NCBI GenBank assembly: GCA_002863085.1
Contig: PKDT01000068.1
Coordinates: forward strand, 1-50,676
Source: Flavobacteriales bacterium
Lineage (GTDB): Bacteria; Bacteroidota; Bacteroidia; Flavobacteriales; TMED113
Direction: 5' to 3'
DNA: 50,676 nt
The position numbers were made by a program, and so were the translations under genes. Positions 10,401-17,718 of the stretch are shown here, in pieces. The notes beneath the pieces were generated by a model that saw only the letters and a program-made list of their open reading frames with translations, was not told where the DNA came from and made no database searches. Positions within the stretch are counted from its first letter, which is position 1. Each line of letters opens with the position of its first letter.

Positions 10401-10754
10401 TTAGGAGACCTTTGTGACAATTGTGATTTCAATTCAAATGAAGATCAAATTGATATTGACAATGACGGAATTGGTGATATTTGTGATGATAGCATCTCGA
10501 TAACTGAAAATGAACCTATCGATTACAATATTTTTCCAAATCCTTTCTCCGATTTTACAATTGTTACATTTGATAATTCCTCCTCAAAAAGAACTAGTCT
10601 GAGAATCATTGAATTTACGGGTAGAGTTGTGTATTCTGAGTCTTTTGAAACTAACTATTTGAAAATCGAAAAAAACCGACTCTCTTCTGGACCATATATT
10701 ATTGAATTTAAACAAAACGAAAACGTTGAAAGAGACTTGATTATAATAAATTAA
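7461..10754 (+). CDS. Secreted multi-repeat protein with TSP3-like, LamG-like and T9SS sorting domains
   Basis: This is a 1097-residue secreted protein. Residues 1-16 are a Sec signal peptide (KKTFIFFLIFSYTFS). The body holds six or seven irregular repeats of the form GC(T/M)D...NYN..A...DDGSC, each with two or three cysteines. Between them are Asp-rich calcium-binding thrombospondin type 3-like stretches (DLDGVCD, DDDGDGVLD, DSDGDGIGNNCD, DIDNDGIGDICD). Residues about 365-570 look like a LamG/concanavalin-type beta-sandwich ending in GKIDELRIWSRALSQKEI. The last 75 residues form a T9SS type A sorting domain (NIFPNPFSDF, LRIIEFTGRVVY, LSSGPYIIEFK), so export to or anchoring at the cell surface through the PorSS is expected. 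Such proteins are thought to act in adhesion or matrix formation, but the ligand is unknown. It follows surface-glycan genes and ends 2 bases from the converging efp gene. Confidence 0.9.
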   Translation: MKKTFIFFLIFSYTFSQNNGCPDISSCNFDNQVEFLLDFTEPSNTGNSMNIGVVSALENNLDINDTIGVFYIINDIYECAGLVQYNGSNTAINIFGDDPLTSAVDGPVDGENIYFFIKRNIGNQISVFQSFPQIVNAENFDEVIPSEYTPNFLAVFLQLNLGPNVYSCEYPVFGFNCDGSCSDSDLDGVCDLSEILGCTDQIFLEYNEYATEEDGSCLTLIVEGCTDDTAFNFNEIANVDDGSCVPFIFGCQDILACNFDSNSNSSNQDLCEYPPPGYFCDGSCIDDDGDEVCDIIDNCLEYFNPDQLDEDNDGVGNIDGYQISDCDPDDDGDGVLDVDEVEGCTNNNAVNFNQYATEENNSCNYYASVDFSTQNDGLFLDGLSFQNVKGVTISFNISTEEIENSSSEWSYLVDLGDISSSRYVVRWRNGVKGIQAFYEGNDFLINCSSPDNCYNYENTNAIYMIPPEGTILDFSSYDWYIDNNECQSLKNITVVFCSNSTKIYIDGTMVQQSSTNLYSQNPIFSLIDNSILNKIGASNDNLSGTSWNGKIDELRIWSRALSQKEINVRLFEDIDGDGLVNKIDDDIDGDGIYIGTNCVSSCNDDDDDDDNDGIDDLFDETPSGVLGFKNSTLNVSEEISSINSLGQLVGYWNFDSLNLRNKVNGSLAYFNSQSEIWFSNQNQCLTTTNNDYYPMTCFDSSNNDCDACTPAEGCMDPLADNYDATAEIDDGLCVYYGCMDDGNHQWSRIPGLPACNYNPMANVNQFSMQEFQNPCQYPEDIFGASYLDCNGQCLYDCDNDGACDWATIHCYDINYNLISPDCPEQSDLVSFDNCFPGPNTENYNIIDLVNNLSQLPQPDGIPDCISDFNYDLYSNPLQTDSDGDGIGNNCDNNSSGGDGNQIGCTDEDACNYDFWADILCEDCCEYCYLGDCDNYPSSYVSGPYDCLGYCDDFDGDSVCDLLDNCPSISNPAQINSDNDSLGDLCDNCDFNSNEDQIDIDNDGIGDICDDSISITENEPIDYNIFPNPFSDFTIVTFDNSSSKRTSLRIIEFTGRVVYSESFETNYLKIEKNRLSSGPYIIEFKQNENVERDLIIIN
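9267..9315 (+). repeat. GAT triplet microsatellite encoding poly-Asp
   Basis: Inside the T9SS cargo gene is a near-perfect run of GAT/GAC triplets encoding a row of seven Asp residues followed by NDGIDD. Because the unit is three bases, slippage would change the length of the acidic tract without breaking the frame. It sits between the LamG-like part and the second half of the protein and probably extends a calcium-binding TSP3-like linker. Confidence 0.75.
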
Positions 10755-10756
10755 AT

Positions 10757-11326
10757 TTATTTTTTTATCCTTTCCAAATAACTGCCACTTGATGTGTCGA
10801 TCTTGACAACGTCCCCTTTATTTATGAATAGTGGTACTTTAATTTCAGCTCCAGTTTCAGTTGTTGCAGGTTTAAGTGCATTAGTTGCTGTATTACCTTT
10901 TTCACCTGGCTCAGTAGATTCAATAGCAAGATTTACATTTTGGGGCAAATTACAAGACATGGGTTCTTCATTTTCAGCATGAAACATAATTTCTACATTT
11001 TCACCTTCTTTGAGAAATTCGGGAGCATTTATCATTGATTTTTGTATACTTATCTGTTCATAATTTTTTTGGTTCATGAAATGATATGTATCTTCACCTT
11101 CTTTATATAGATATTGATAAGTGCGATTTTCAATTCTAACTACATCAATTTTAACACCTGCAGTAAAAGTGTTTTCAAGAATTCGTAATGTTTTGAGATT
11201 TCTCAATTTTGTACGGACAAAGGCTGGACCTTTACCTGGTTTTACGTGTTGAAAAGACTCAATTTTCCATAAATTACCATTATGATTTATACATAATCCG
11301 TTTTTAAAATCTGCTGTAGTTGCCAT
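10757..11326 (-). CDS. efp: Elongation factor P
   Basis: EF-P binds between the ribosomal P and E sites and relieves stalling at proline-rich stretches. The 189-residue length and three-domain layout are standard: a KOW-like domain I, an OB domain II with the motif NVNLAIESTEPGEKGNTA, and an OB domain III ending SGSYLERIKK. The tip of domain I reads KPGKGPAF, so the residue normally modified is Lys32 here. It is last in the HD-lpxD-lpxC/fabZ-lpxA-efp run, one base downstream of lpxA, and its stop lies 2 bases from the stop of the converging cargo gene. A modifying enzyme is not encoded nearby. Confidence 0.97.
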   Translation of the reverse strand: MATTADFKNGLCINHNGNLWKIESFQHVKPGKGPAFVRTKLRNLKTLRILENTFTAGVKIDVVRIENRTYQYLYKEGEDTYHFMNQKNYEQISIQKSMINAPEFLKEGENVEIMFHAENEEPMSCNLPQNVNLAIESTEPGEKGNTATNALKPATTETGAEIKVPLFINKGDVVKIDTSSGSYLERIKK

Positions 11327-11327
11327 G

Positions 11328-12101
11328 TTAGTAAAATCCTTTTATTATTCCATTTTTTGAATTATCAATGAATTTAATGATTTCTTCTTTTTCAACAGTG
11401 TTTTTAAAGTTTTTTTCAATGATTTTAAGTGAGTGAGACAAATTATTACCTTGTTGAAAAATAACCTTGTACATTAAACTAATTTCATTTATTTTTTCTC
11501 TGCTGTAATTTTTTCTTGAAAGCCCAATACTATTTACTCCTATAAAACTAAGAGGCTCTTTTGCAACTTTTATAAACGGTGGGACATTTTTTCTTACGAG
11601 TGATCCTCCAGACACCATACTAAATTTACCTATTTTGCTAAATTGTTGTATTGCAGATAAGCCACCGATAATTGCATTATCCTCAATTTCGACATGACCG
11701 GCAATTGCAACACCGTTGGCAATTATTACATTGTCTCTTATTTCGCAATCATGTGCGACATGAGAATATGCCATCAACAAACAATTTTTGCCGATTTTAG
11801 TTGTTTTACTGAATTTTGTTCCTCTGTTAACGGTTACACATTCCCTTAATGTGGTATTATCACCGATTATTGCAGTTGATAGTTCTCCTTCAAATTTTAA
11901 ATCTTGAGGAATTGCCGAAATGACAGCTCCTGGAAAAATTTTACAATTTGAACCGATTCTTGCTCCTGGAAAAATAGTTACATTAGAACCAATCCAACAA
12001 TTATCTCCAATTTCTACATCTTCGTGTATTGATGAAAAATTATCAATTTCTAAATTTTCTCCAATTTTAGCTTTACTGTTTATTGAAACTAATTTATTCA
12101 T
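11328..12101 (-). CDS. lpxA: UDP-N-acetylglucosamine O-acyltransferase
   Basis: LpxA catalyses the first step of lipid A synthesis, moving a hydroxyacyl chain from ACP to the 3-OH of UDP-GlcNAc. The 257 residues show a left-handed beta-helix built of hexapeptide repeats (IGDNCW, IGSNVT, IGSNCK and others) and then a helical C-terminus. The catalytic His is His117 in AYSHVAHDCEI, and the GGLSAIQQFSKIG segment is characteristic of LpxA rather than LpxD. It overlaps lpxC/fabZ by 8 bases and abuts efp, a gene order shared with other Bacteroidota. Acyl-chain length specificity cannot be judged by eye. Confidence 0.97.
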   Translation of the reverse strand: MNKLVSINSKAKIGENLEIDNFSSIHEDVEIGDNCWIGSNVTIFPGARIGSNCKIFPGAVISAIPQDLKFEGELSTAIIGDNTTLRECVTVNRGTKFSKTTKIGKNCLLMAYSHVAHDCEIRDNVIIANGVAIAGHVEIEDNAIIGGLSAIQQFSKIGKFSMVSGGSLVRKNVPPFIKVAKEPLSFIGVNSIGLSRKNYSREKINEISLMYKVIFQQGNNLSHSLKIIEKNFKNTVEKEEIIKFIDNSKNGIIKGFY

Positions 12102-13455
12102 TTTTCTCTTTTACAATTTTAGCCATTAATTCAGCTTCGGTCACAACTTTATCGTCAACATACGCTTTTGCTTCCATATGACATATACCTCTTCTAATTG
12201 GAGAAAGTAGTTTTAATTTAAAAATTAAAGTACAGTCAGGTTCAACTTTTTGTTTAAATTTTACCTTGTCAATTTTCATAAAATACGTCAAGTAATTCTC
12301 GGGATCCTCAACACTATTTAAAGCTAAAATACCACCCGTTTGAGCCATTGCCTCAATTTGAAGAACACCAGGCATTACCGGTGCTCCTGGAAAATGACCT
12401 TTGAAATAATATTCATCACTTTTGACATATTTGAGCCCAGTAACGGACTCATTTGTAATTTCAATTATTTCATCAATAAATAAAAATGGTTCTCTGTGTG
12501 GGAGTATTTTTTTGATTTCATCAATTTTCATTATTGGTTTGATTTTTTTTGTTTTCATTTTATTGAAATTAAGTGAAATTAGTTTTTTTGTAAATATCGT
12601 ATTAATTTTGTGACCTGGTTTTGTAGCAACAATTTTCCCTCTTACTAAACATCCTGACAAAGCTAAATCTCCAATTAAGTCTAAAAGTTTATGTCGAGCT
12701 TGCTCATTTTTAAAATACAAATTTTTATTATTTAAAATGCCTTTATCAATAATTTTAACTTTTTCTGAAAGATGCATTTTAAGTTTTCCTAGGTCGTCAG
12801 CGTTTGTTTTTTCTTCAACAAATACAATTGAGTTATCAATATTTCCCCCTTTTATTAAATTCTTATTTAATAAATGTGATAATTCATGTAGAAAACAAAA
12901 TGTTCGTGATGGAGCAATTTCAGATTCGAAATCTTGAAGTTTTTTTAATCTTGCAACTTGTGGGTTCAACACTGATGATTCATAATCAATTTTAACAGTA
13001 ATATCTAAGTCAGAACAAGGAAAAAACTCGATTTTAGAATCACCATCCTCGACTTTAAAATAATTTGACCAACTTAATTCATTTTGTTGAGCGTTTTGAT
13101 TTCTAAGACCGGTTTGTTGTAATTTTTTAATGATGAGTTTTGCACTTCCATCGAGTATTGGAATTTCAGGACCATCAACTTCTATCAATAAATTCGTAAT
13201 AGATAATGCATAAATCGATGCCATAAGATGTTCGACTGTCTCAATTTTTACTTTCTTACATTGTAAAACTGTTCTTCTTTCAGTCGAAAAAACGTTATCT
13301 ATTGTTGCCGCTATTAAATTATTATCTTTTAAATCTACTCTTTTAAAAATAATACCAAAATCAGTATCAGCTGGAATTAATTTTACAGAAACTTTTTTCC
13401 CAGTGTGTAATCCAACGCCTTGAAATTCGGTTATATTTTTTATAGTTTTTTGCAA
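12094..13455 (-). CDS. lpxC/fabZ: Bifunctional LpxC deacetylase / FabZ-type dehydratase
   Basis: This 453-residue fusion joins two enzymes. Residues 1-300 are LpxC, the zinc-dependent deacetylase that commits UDP-3-acyl-GlcNAc to lipid A. His76 (VEHLMAS), His255 and Asp259 (HKLLDLIGD) are the zinc ligands and His282 (PGHKIN) is the catalytic His. Residues about 308-453 are a hot-dog-fold hydroxyacyl-ACP dehydratase (FabZ), with the dyad His354 in GHFPGAPVMPG and Glu368 in QIEAMAQ. The fusion is a known Bacteroidota/Chlorobi trait and couples lipid A synthesis to the hydroxyacyl-ACP pool. It lies 2 bases after lpxD and overlaps lpxA. All key residues are present. Confidence 0.97.
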   Translation of the reverse strand: MQKTIKNITEFQGVGLHTGKKVSVKLIPADTDFGIIFKRVDLKDNNLIAATIDNVFSTERRTVLQCKKVKIETVEHLMASIYALSITNLLIEVDGPEIPILDGSAKLIIKKLQQTGLRNQNAQQNELSWSNYFKVEDGDSKIEFFPCSDLDITVKIDYESSVLNPQVARLKKLQDFESEIAPSRTFCFLHELSHLLNKNLIKGGNIDNSIVFVEEKTNADDLGKLKMHLSEKVKIIDKGILNNKNLYFKNEQARHKLLDLIGDLALSGCLVRGKIVATKPGHKINTIFTKKLISLNFNKMKTKKIKPIMKIDEIKKILPHREPFLFIDEIIEITNESVTGLKYVKSDEYYFKGHFPGAPVMPGVLQIEAMAQTGGILALNSVEDPENYLTYFMKIDKVKFKQKVEPDCTLIFKLKLLSPIRRGICHMEAKAYVDDKVVTEAELMAKIVKEKNE

Positions 13456-13457
13456 AA

Positions 13458-14456
13458 TTATTTTTTGAGTTTTGATATAATTTTATTGATGTGGGGTAAT
13501 TTTTTGAAGTAAATATATGATTTTTGAAAATCTTTTATGTTGAATGCGAGTGGGCCCTGAACTGTATCTCCATCTTTAATATCCTTAATTACCCCGGATT
13601 TGCCTGCAATTCTGACATTATCTCCAATTGTAATATGGTCTGATATTGCAACTTGTCCGCCAATTAAACAATTCTTGCCAATTTTTGTTGAACCAGCGAT
13701 TCCAGTTTGAGCAGCTATGATTGTGGATGATCCGATTTCGGCATTATGTCCAATTTGGATTAAGTTATCAAGTTTAACACCATCATTTATTTTTGTGTCT
13801 CCAAATGTTCCTCTATCAATTGTTGTGTTAGATCCAATTTCAACATTATTCATTATTACAACCCTTCCTAGCTGAGGCATTTTTACAGGTTGGTCTTTTG
13901 TAGGTATAAATCCAAACCCTTCTGAACCAATTACAACCCCCGAATATATCTTACATGAGTTTCCAATAATTGTTTTCCTATGGATTGTTGAATTTGATTC
14001 AACTATGGTAGATTTTCCAATTTTACAATCTTCATCAATATAACAATTCGCATTTATTATACAATTATCAGAGATAATCGTGTGTTTTTTTACAACAACA
14101 TTGGCTCCGATGTAAACATTTTTACCAATTGAAGCAGTTTCGTCTACAATTGAGGATTTACATATAAAAGCTTTTGTAACTCTTTCGGATTTGAGAATAT
14201 TAATAATTTTTGCAAAATCCTTTGCTGGGTTTTTCGACTTAATAATTGTTCTGTTTGATTTTAAGTCAATTTGTGGTGTAATTATTACTGATGCTTCTGA
14301 TTTAGAGATAAATTTTTTATAACGCAGATCAGAAAGAAATGTTATGTCACCAATTTTCGAATTTTTAATATCAGAGAAGTTACTAACAATTACTTGAGGG
14401 TCTCCATGTAATTCCCCATTTATAAGCTCACATATTTCTTTCGCAGTTTTTTTCAT
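13458..14456 (-). CDS. lpxD: UDP-3-O-acylglucosamine N-acyltransferase
   Basis: LpxD adds the second hydroxyacyl chain, at N-2, in lipid A synthesis. Of its 332 residues, about 1-95 form the uridine-binding N-terminal domain. Residues 100-300 form a hexapeptide left-handed beta-helix, and a short helical C-terminus follows. The catalytic His is His237 in LIQIGHNAEIG, followed by AAQTGIAGSTKIG, which is diagnostic for LpxD. It is encoded just upstream of lpxC/fabZ and 9 bases downstream of the HD-domain gene. No unusual features are visible. Confidence 0.97.
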   Translation of the reverse strand: MKKTAKEICELINGELHGDPQVIVSNFSDIKNSKIGDITFLSDLRYKKFISKSEASVIITPQIDLKSNRTIIKSKNPAKDFAKIINILKSERVTKAFICKSSIVDETASIGKNVYIGANVVVKKHTIISDNCIINANCYIDEDCKIGKSTIVESNSTIHRKTIIGNSCKIYSGVVIGSEGFGFIPTKDQPVKMPQLGRVVIMNNVEIGSNTTIDRGTFGDTKINDGVKLDNLIQIGHNAEIGSSTIIAAQTGIAGSTKIGKNCLIGGQVAISDHITIGDNVRIAGKSGVIKDIKDGDTVQGPLAFNIKDFQKSYIYFKKLPHINKIISKLKK

Positions 14457-14465
14457 TATGAATTT

Positions 14466-15701
14466 TTATTTCTTGAATTCAGGATGACAAATATAATACT
14501 TACTAATTTTTGAATTTCGCATGTCCATGTTTATTTCATCCTTTACATCAGAAAATTTAATAATTTTGTTATCGCTTTTTAGAAATTTAATTTCCTGTTC
14601 TAGGGTATTATACGTTAAGTTTTCAATTTCTATTGGAAATACTAAATAATCAACCTCATCATTCGAAAGTTTGTACTGTTCTTTTATTAGTTTTCGAATC
14701 ACAAGAAGTTCATTTTTTTTAATATTTTTTTCAACAGTTTTTATTTTTAGTAAATTTCTGTTAATGATGCAATTGGCTAATATTTTTAGTACTTTGTCAT
14801 CAGAGCTAGCCCAACATTTTAAGCAAGATATGATGTCTGTGTCATCAATTTTTGAAAAATGAGTTAATGCATCTCTCTTATTGAAAAATTTTTCATCAAT
14901 AACTTCTTTCTTATTCAAAAAAAATTCGAAATCGGGGGTGCAAAAAAGACCATAATTAATTCGAAAAAGCTTCTTGGCTCTTTTAAGTATCTGCATCAGA
15001 GTGTGTTCTGCCGATAAAACAGTCTTATGAAGATATACTTGCCAGTACATAAGTTTTCTTGCAATAACAAATTTTTCAACAGAGTAGAGGCCTTTATAGT
15101 CTACAACAAGTTCATTATTGAATACATTAAGCATACTAATTATTCTATCTGAGCTAATTATACCTTCATTTACACCAGAGTAGAAACTGTCCCTGTTGAG
15201 ATAATCCATTCTATCGACATCAATTTGACTGGAGACAAGCTGATTCAAAAATTTTTTTCTATATTTTTTAGTAAATATTTCAATAGCAGTTGATAATTTT
15301 TTATCAAAAATATCGTTCAACTTATACATGTACATTAGCGATATCTTTTCATGATTAAGATTATTTACAATTGAGTTCTCTAATGCATGTGAAAAAGGTC
15401 CATGGCCGACATCATGAAGTAAAATAGCAATCAAACTTGCTTCGTGTTCTTTTTTAGTAATTTCATGACCTTTAGATTTGAGTGTAATAATAGCTTTATC
15501 CATCAAATGCATTGCTCCTATAGCATGGTGAAATCTACTGTGATTTGCCCCAGGAAATACTAAAGAAGACAGACCTAGCTGGGACACTCTTCTGAGCCTT
15601 TGTATGAATGGATGTTCAATTAATTGCCAAATGAGAGGAAATCTAATAGAAATGAAGCCATAAATTGGGTCATTTATTATTTTATTTTTAGTAAGTGACA
15701 T
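14466..15701 (-). CDS. HD-domain phosphohydrolase (SAMHD1/dGTPase-like)
   Basis: This 411-residue cytoplasmic protein has a clear HD domain in its first 200 residues. The signatures are HSRFHHAIGAMHLMDKA, LLHDVGHGPFSHALE (His96-Asp97) and SQIDVDRMDYLNRDSFYSG, supplying the H...HD...D metal ligands seen in SAMHD1-like and dNTPase-like HD proteins. The likely substrate is a nucleotide, but this subfamily is poorly characterised and dNTP triphosphohydrolase activity is only a guess. The gene is first in the lpx-efp run and is divergent from porX with a 47-base shared spacer, an arrangement I recall from other Flavobacteriia. Confidence 0.9.
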   Translation of the reverse strand: MSLTKNKIINDPIYGFISIRFPLIWQLIEHPFIQRLRRVSQLGLSSLVFPGANHSRFHHAIGAMHLMDKAIITLKSKGHEITKKEHEASLIAILLHDVGHGPFSHALENSIVNNLNHEKISLMYMYKLNDIFDKKLSTAIEIFTKKYRKKFLNQLVSSQIDVDRMDYLNRDSFYSGVNEGIISSDRIISMLNVFNNELVVDYKGLYSVEKFVIARKLMYWQVYLHKTVLSAEHTLMQILKRAKKLFRINYGLFCTPDFEFFLNKKEVIDEKFFNKRDALTHFSKIDDTDIISCLKCWASSDDKVLKILANCIINRNLLKIKTVEKNIKKNELLVIRKLIKEQYKLSNDEVDYLVFPIEIENLTYNTLEQEIKFLKSDNKIIKFSDVKDEINMDMRNSKISKYYICHPEFKK

Positions 15702-15748
15702 TTAATTAGTAATTATAATATAAATTTAAAAAACAAATAAATACAAAA

Positions 15749-17299
15749 ATGATTAATTATAGTATTCTGTGGGTTGATGATGAAATTGAATCATTAAAAT
15801 CCCACATATTGTTTCTCAAAGATAAAGGATTTTCTGTCAACACAGTATCAAATGGTTACGATGCAATTGACATTGTATCAAAAAATAACTTTGACTTAAT
15901 TTTTTTAGATGAAAATATGCCTGGGCTAAGCGGACTTGACACACTCACTAAGTTAAAAGAGATAACAGGCTGTCCCATGATAATGATCACTAAGAGTGAA
16001 CAAGAGCATATTATGGAGGATGCAATTGGTTCAAAAATTGCCGATTATTTAATTAAACCAGTTAATCCGAACCAAATCCTATTATCAATAAAAAAAAATC
16101 TCAATCAAAACGAATTTGTCACTAGTAAAACTAATTCAAACTATCAAAAACAGTTTATGTCAATCAGCTCTTCCATCGGTAACATAACAACTTTTAGTGA
16201 ATGGGTGGAGGTTTATAAAAAGATAATTTACTGGGAATTAGAGCTTGAGTCTATAGATGATAGCAATATGTTAGAAATATTATTAACTCAAAAAAAAGAA
16301 GCCAATAATTATTTTTTTAAGTTTATTAAAAAAAAATACAAAGATCTTTTAAATAATAGTTCTGATAACAGAATTATAATGTCACACGATTTAACAAATA
16401 AATTTGTTAAGCCTCTGATAATTAATGAAAAACCAACATTTTTCCTGCTTATTGATAATCTGAGACTAGACCAGTGGATGGTGATAAGTCCATTACTTAA
16501 AAATTATTTTCTAATTGATGACAATGTTTACTGTAGTATACTTCCCACATCAACGCAATACTCCAGAAATTCTATTTTTTCTTCATTGACCCCTTTAGAA
16601 ATAAGTAAAAAGTTTCCCCAGTATTGGTTGAACGATAACGATGAGGGGGGGAAAAATTTATTCGAAGAAAAATTATTAATTAATAATTTTAAAGGAATTT
16701 TAAATGAAAAAAATATTTCATTTCACAAAGTATTTAATAATTTACATGGACAAAAAATTATAGATAAATTCAATGAATTATTATCAAAAAAACTAAATGT
16801 CATTATTTACAATTTTGTAGATATTCTATCCCACGCTAAAACAGACGTAAAAATGATTAAAGAACTCACTGGTGACGAAAAGGCATATCGAGATTTAACT
16901 ATCACATGGTTTAAAAATTCCCCATTATTTGAGCTACTTAAAATATTATCCAATCATGATATAAATCTAATCATTACTTCTGATCATGGTACAATTAACG
17001 TTACCGAGTCAAGTAAGGTGATTGGAGAAAAATCAATTTCCTCAAATCTTAGATATAAGACAGGAAGAAAAATTAAGTTTGATAATAGAGACGTATTTCA
17101 TGTTAGCAATCCTGAATCAATAATGCTGCCTTCACAACAACTTAGTTCGTCCTACATTTTTGCAGCTCCTTATAAATATTTTGTATATCCAAATAATTAC
17201 AATCATTATGCACATCATTATATAAATACTTATCAGCATGGAGGTGTGTCACTTGATGAGATGATAATCCCAATTGCGACTTTAAAACCAAAGAAATAA
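15749..17299 (+). CDS. porX: T9SS-associated response regulator PorX (REC plus PglZ phosphodiesterase-like)
   Basis: This 516-residue protein has an N-terminal receiver domain (residues 1-120) with acidic pocket Asp10/Asp11, phospho-acceptor Asp54 (LIFLDENMPG), Thr86 and Lys103. A linker leads to a C-terminal PglZ domain (about 200-516) of the alkaline phosphatase superfamily. Likely metal-site segments there are LLIDNLRLDQW, STQYSRNS, NFVDILSHA, ITSDHGT and YQHGGVS. PorX is the known T9SS regulator paired with the histidine kinase PorY, and family members have been reported to hydrolyse cyclic and linear oligonucleotides. It overlaps tsaE by one base. The kinase gene is not in this window, but a T9SS cargo gene is (7461-10754). 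Confidence 0.94.
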   Translation: MINYSILWVDDEIESLKSHILFLKDKGFSVNTVSNGYDAIDIVSKNNFDLIFLDENMPGLSGLDTLTKLKEITGCPMIMITKSEQEHIMEDAIGSKIADYLIKPVNPNQILLSIKKNLNQNEFVTSKTNSNYQKQFMSISSSIGNITTFSEWVEVYKKIIYWELELESIDDSNMLEILLTQKKEANNYFFKFIKKKYKDLLNNSSDNRIIMSHDLTNKFVKPLIINEKPTFFLLIDNLRLDQWMVISPLLKNYFLIDDNVYCSILPTSTQYSRNSIFSSLTPLEISKKFPQYWLNDNDEGGKNLFEEKLLINNFKGILNEKNISFHKVFNNLHGQKIIDKFNELLSKKLNVIIYNFVDILSHAKTDVKMIKELTGDEKAYRDLTITWFKNSPLFELLKILSNHDINLIITSDHGTINVTESSKVIGEKSISSNLRYKTGRKIKFDNRDVFHVSNPESIMLPSQQLSSSYIFAAPYKYFVYPNNYNHYAHHYINTYQHGGVSLDEMIIPIATLKPKK

Positions 17300-17718
17300 T
17301 GAAGGATTTTGATATATCTAATTTTAAAAAATTATCATTAGTTTCTTCAGAATTGTTAAGATTACAAGATAATCGTATTTTTGCTATCGAAGGTGATTTA
17401 GGATCTGGAAAAACAACACTAGTTAAGCACATTTGTTTTCAACTCAGTGTTGTTGACTCTGTGTCAAGTCCTACATTTCCCATAGTCAACGAATACATAT
17501 GCTCTAACAAAATGAAATACTACCATTTTGATCTTTACAGAATTGATAATATAGATGAACTTTTTAGTTTAGGATTTGAGGATTACATTTCTTCTGGTTC
17601 ATATTGCTTTATTGAGTGGCCCAATATTGCACTACCATATTTGAATAATTTCTGTCATTTGAAATTAACAAATAGTGTCCAAGCCAGAAAATTAAGTATT
17701 ATAAATAAAATATTATGA
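17299..17718 (+). CDS. tsaE: tRNA threonylcarbamoyladenosine biosynthesis ATPase
   Basis: TsaE is the ATPase that works with TsaB and TsaD to form the t6A37 base of ANN-decoding tRNAs. The 139-residue length is normal. The P-loop is GDLGSGKTTLVKH near residues 31-43, followed by the conserved SPTFPIVNEY switch, YHFDLYRIDNIDEL, and FIEWPN near the end. Its start codon overlaps the porX stop (TAATG), and its stop overlaps the ald start (ATGA), so the three genes are probably one transcript. No anomaly is visible. Confidence 0.95.
   Translation: MKDFDISNFKKLSLVSSELLRLQDNRIFAIEGDLGSGKTTLVKHICFQLSVVDSVSSPTFPIVNEYICSNKMKYYHFDLYRIDNIDELFSLGFEDYISSGSYCFIEWPNIALPYLNNFCHLKLTNSVQARKLSIINKIL

Noticed and set aside
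8100-10500. Cysteine- and Asp-rich repeats of the cargo gene considered as DNA-level tandem repeats
   Set aside because: The similarity is at protein level only; nucleotide spacing and sequence are too diverged to call a tandem repeat array.
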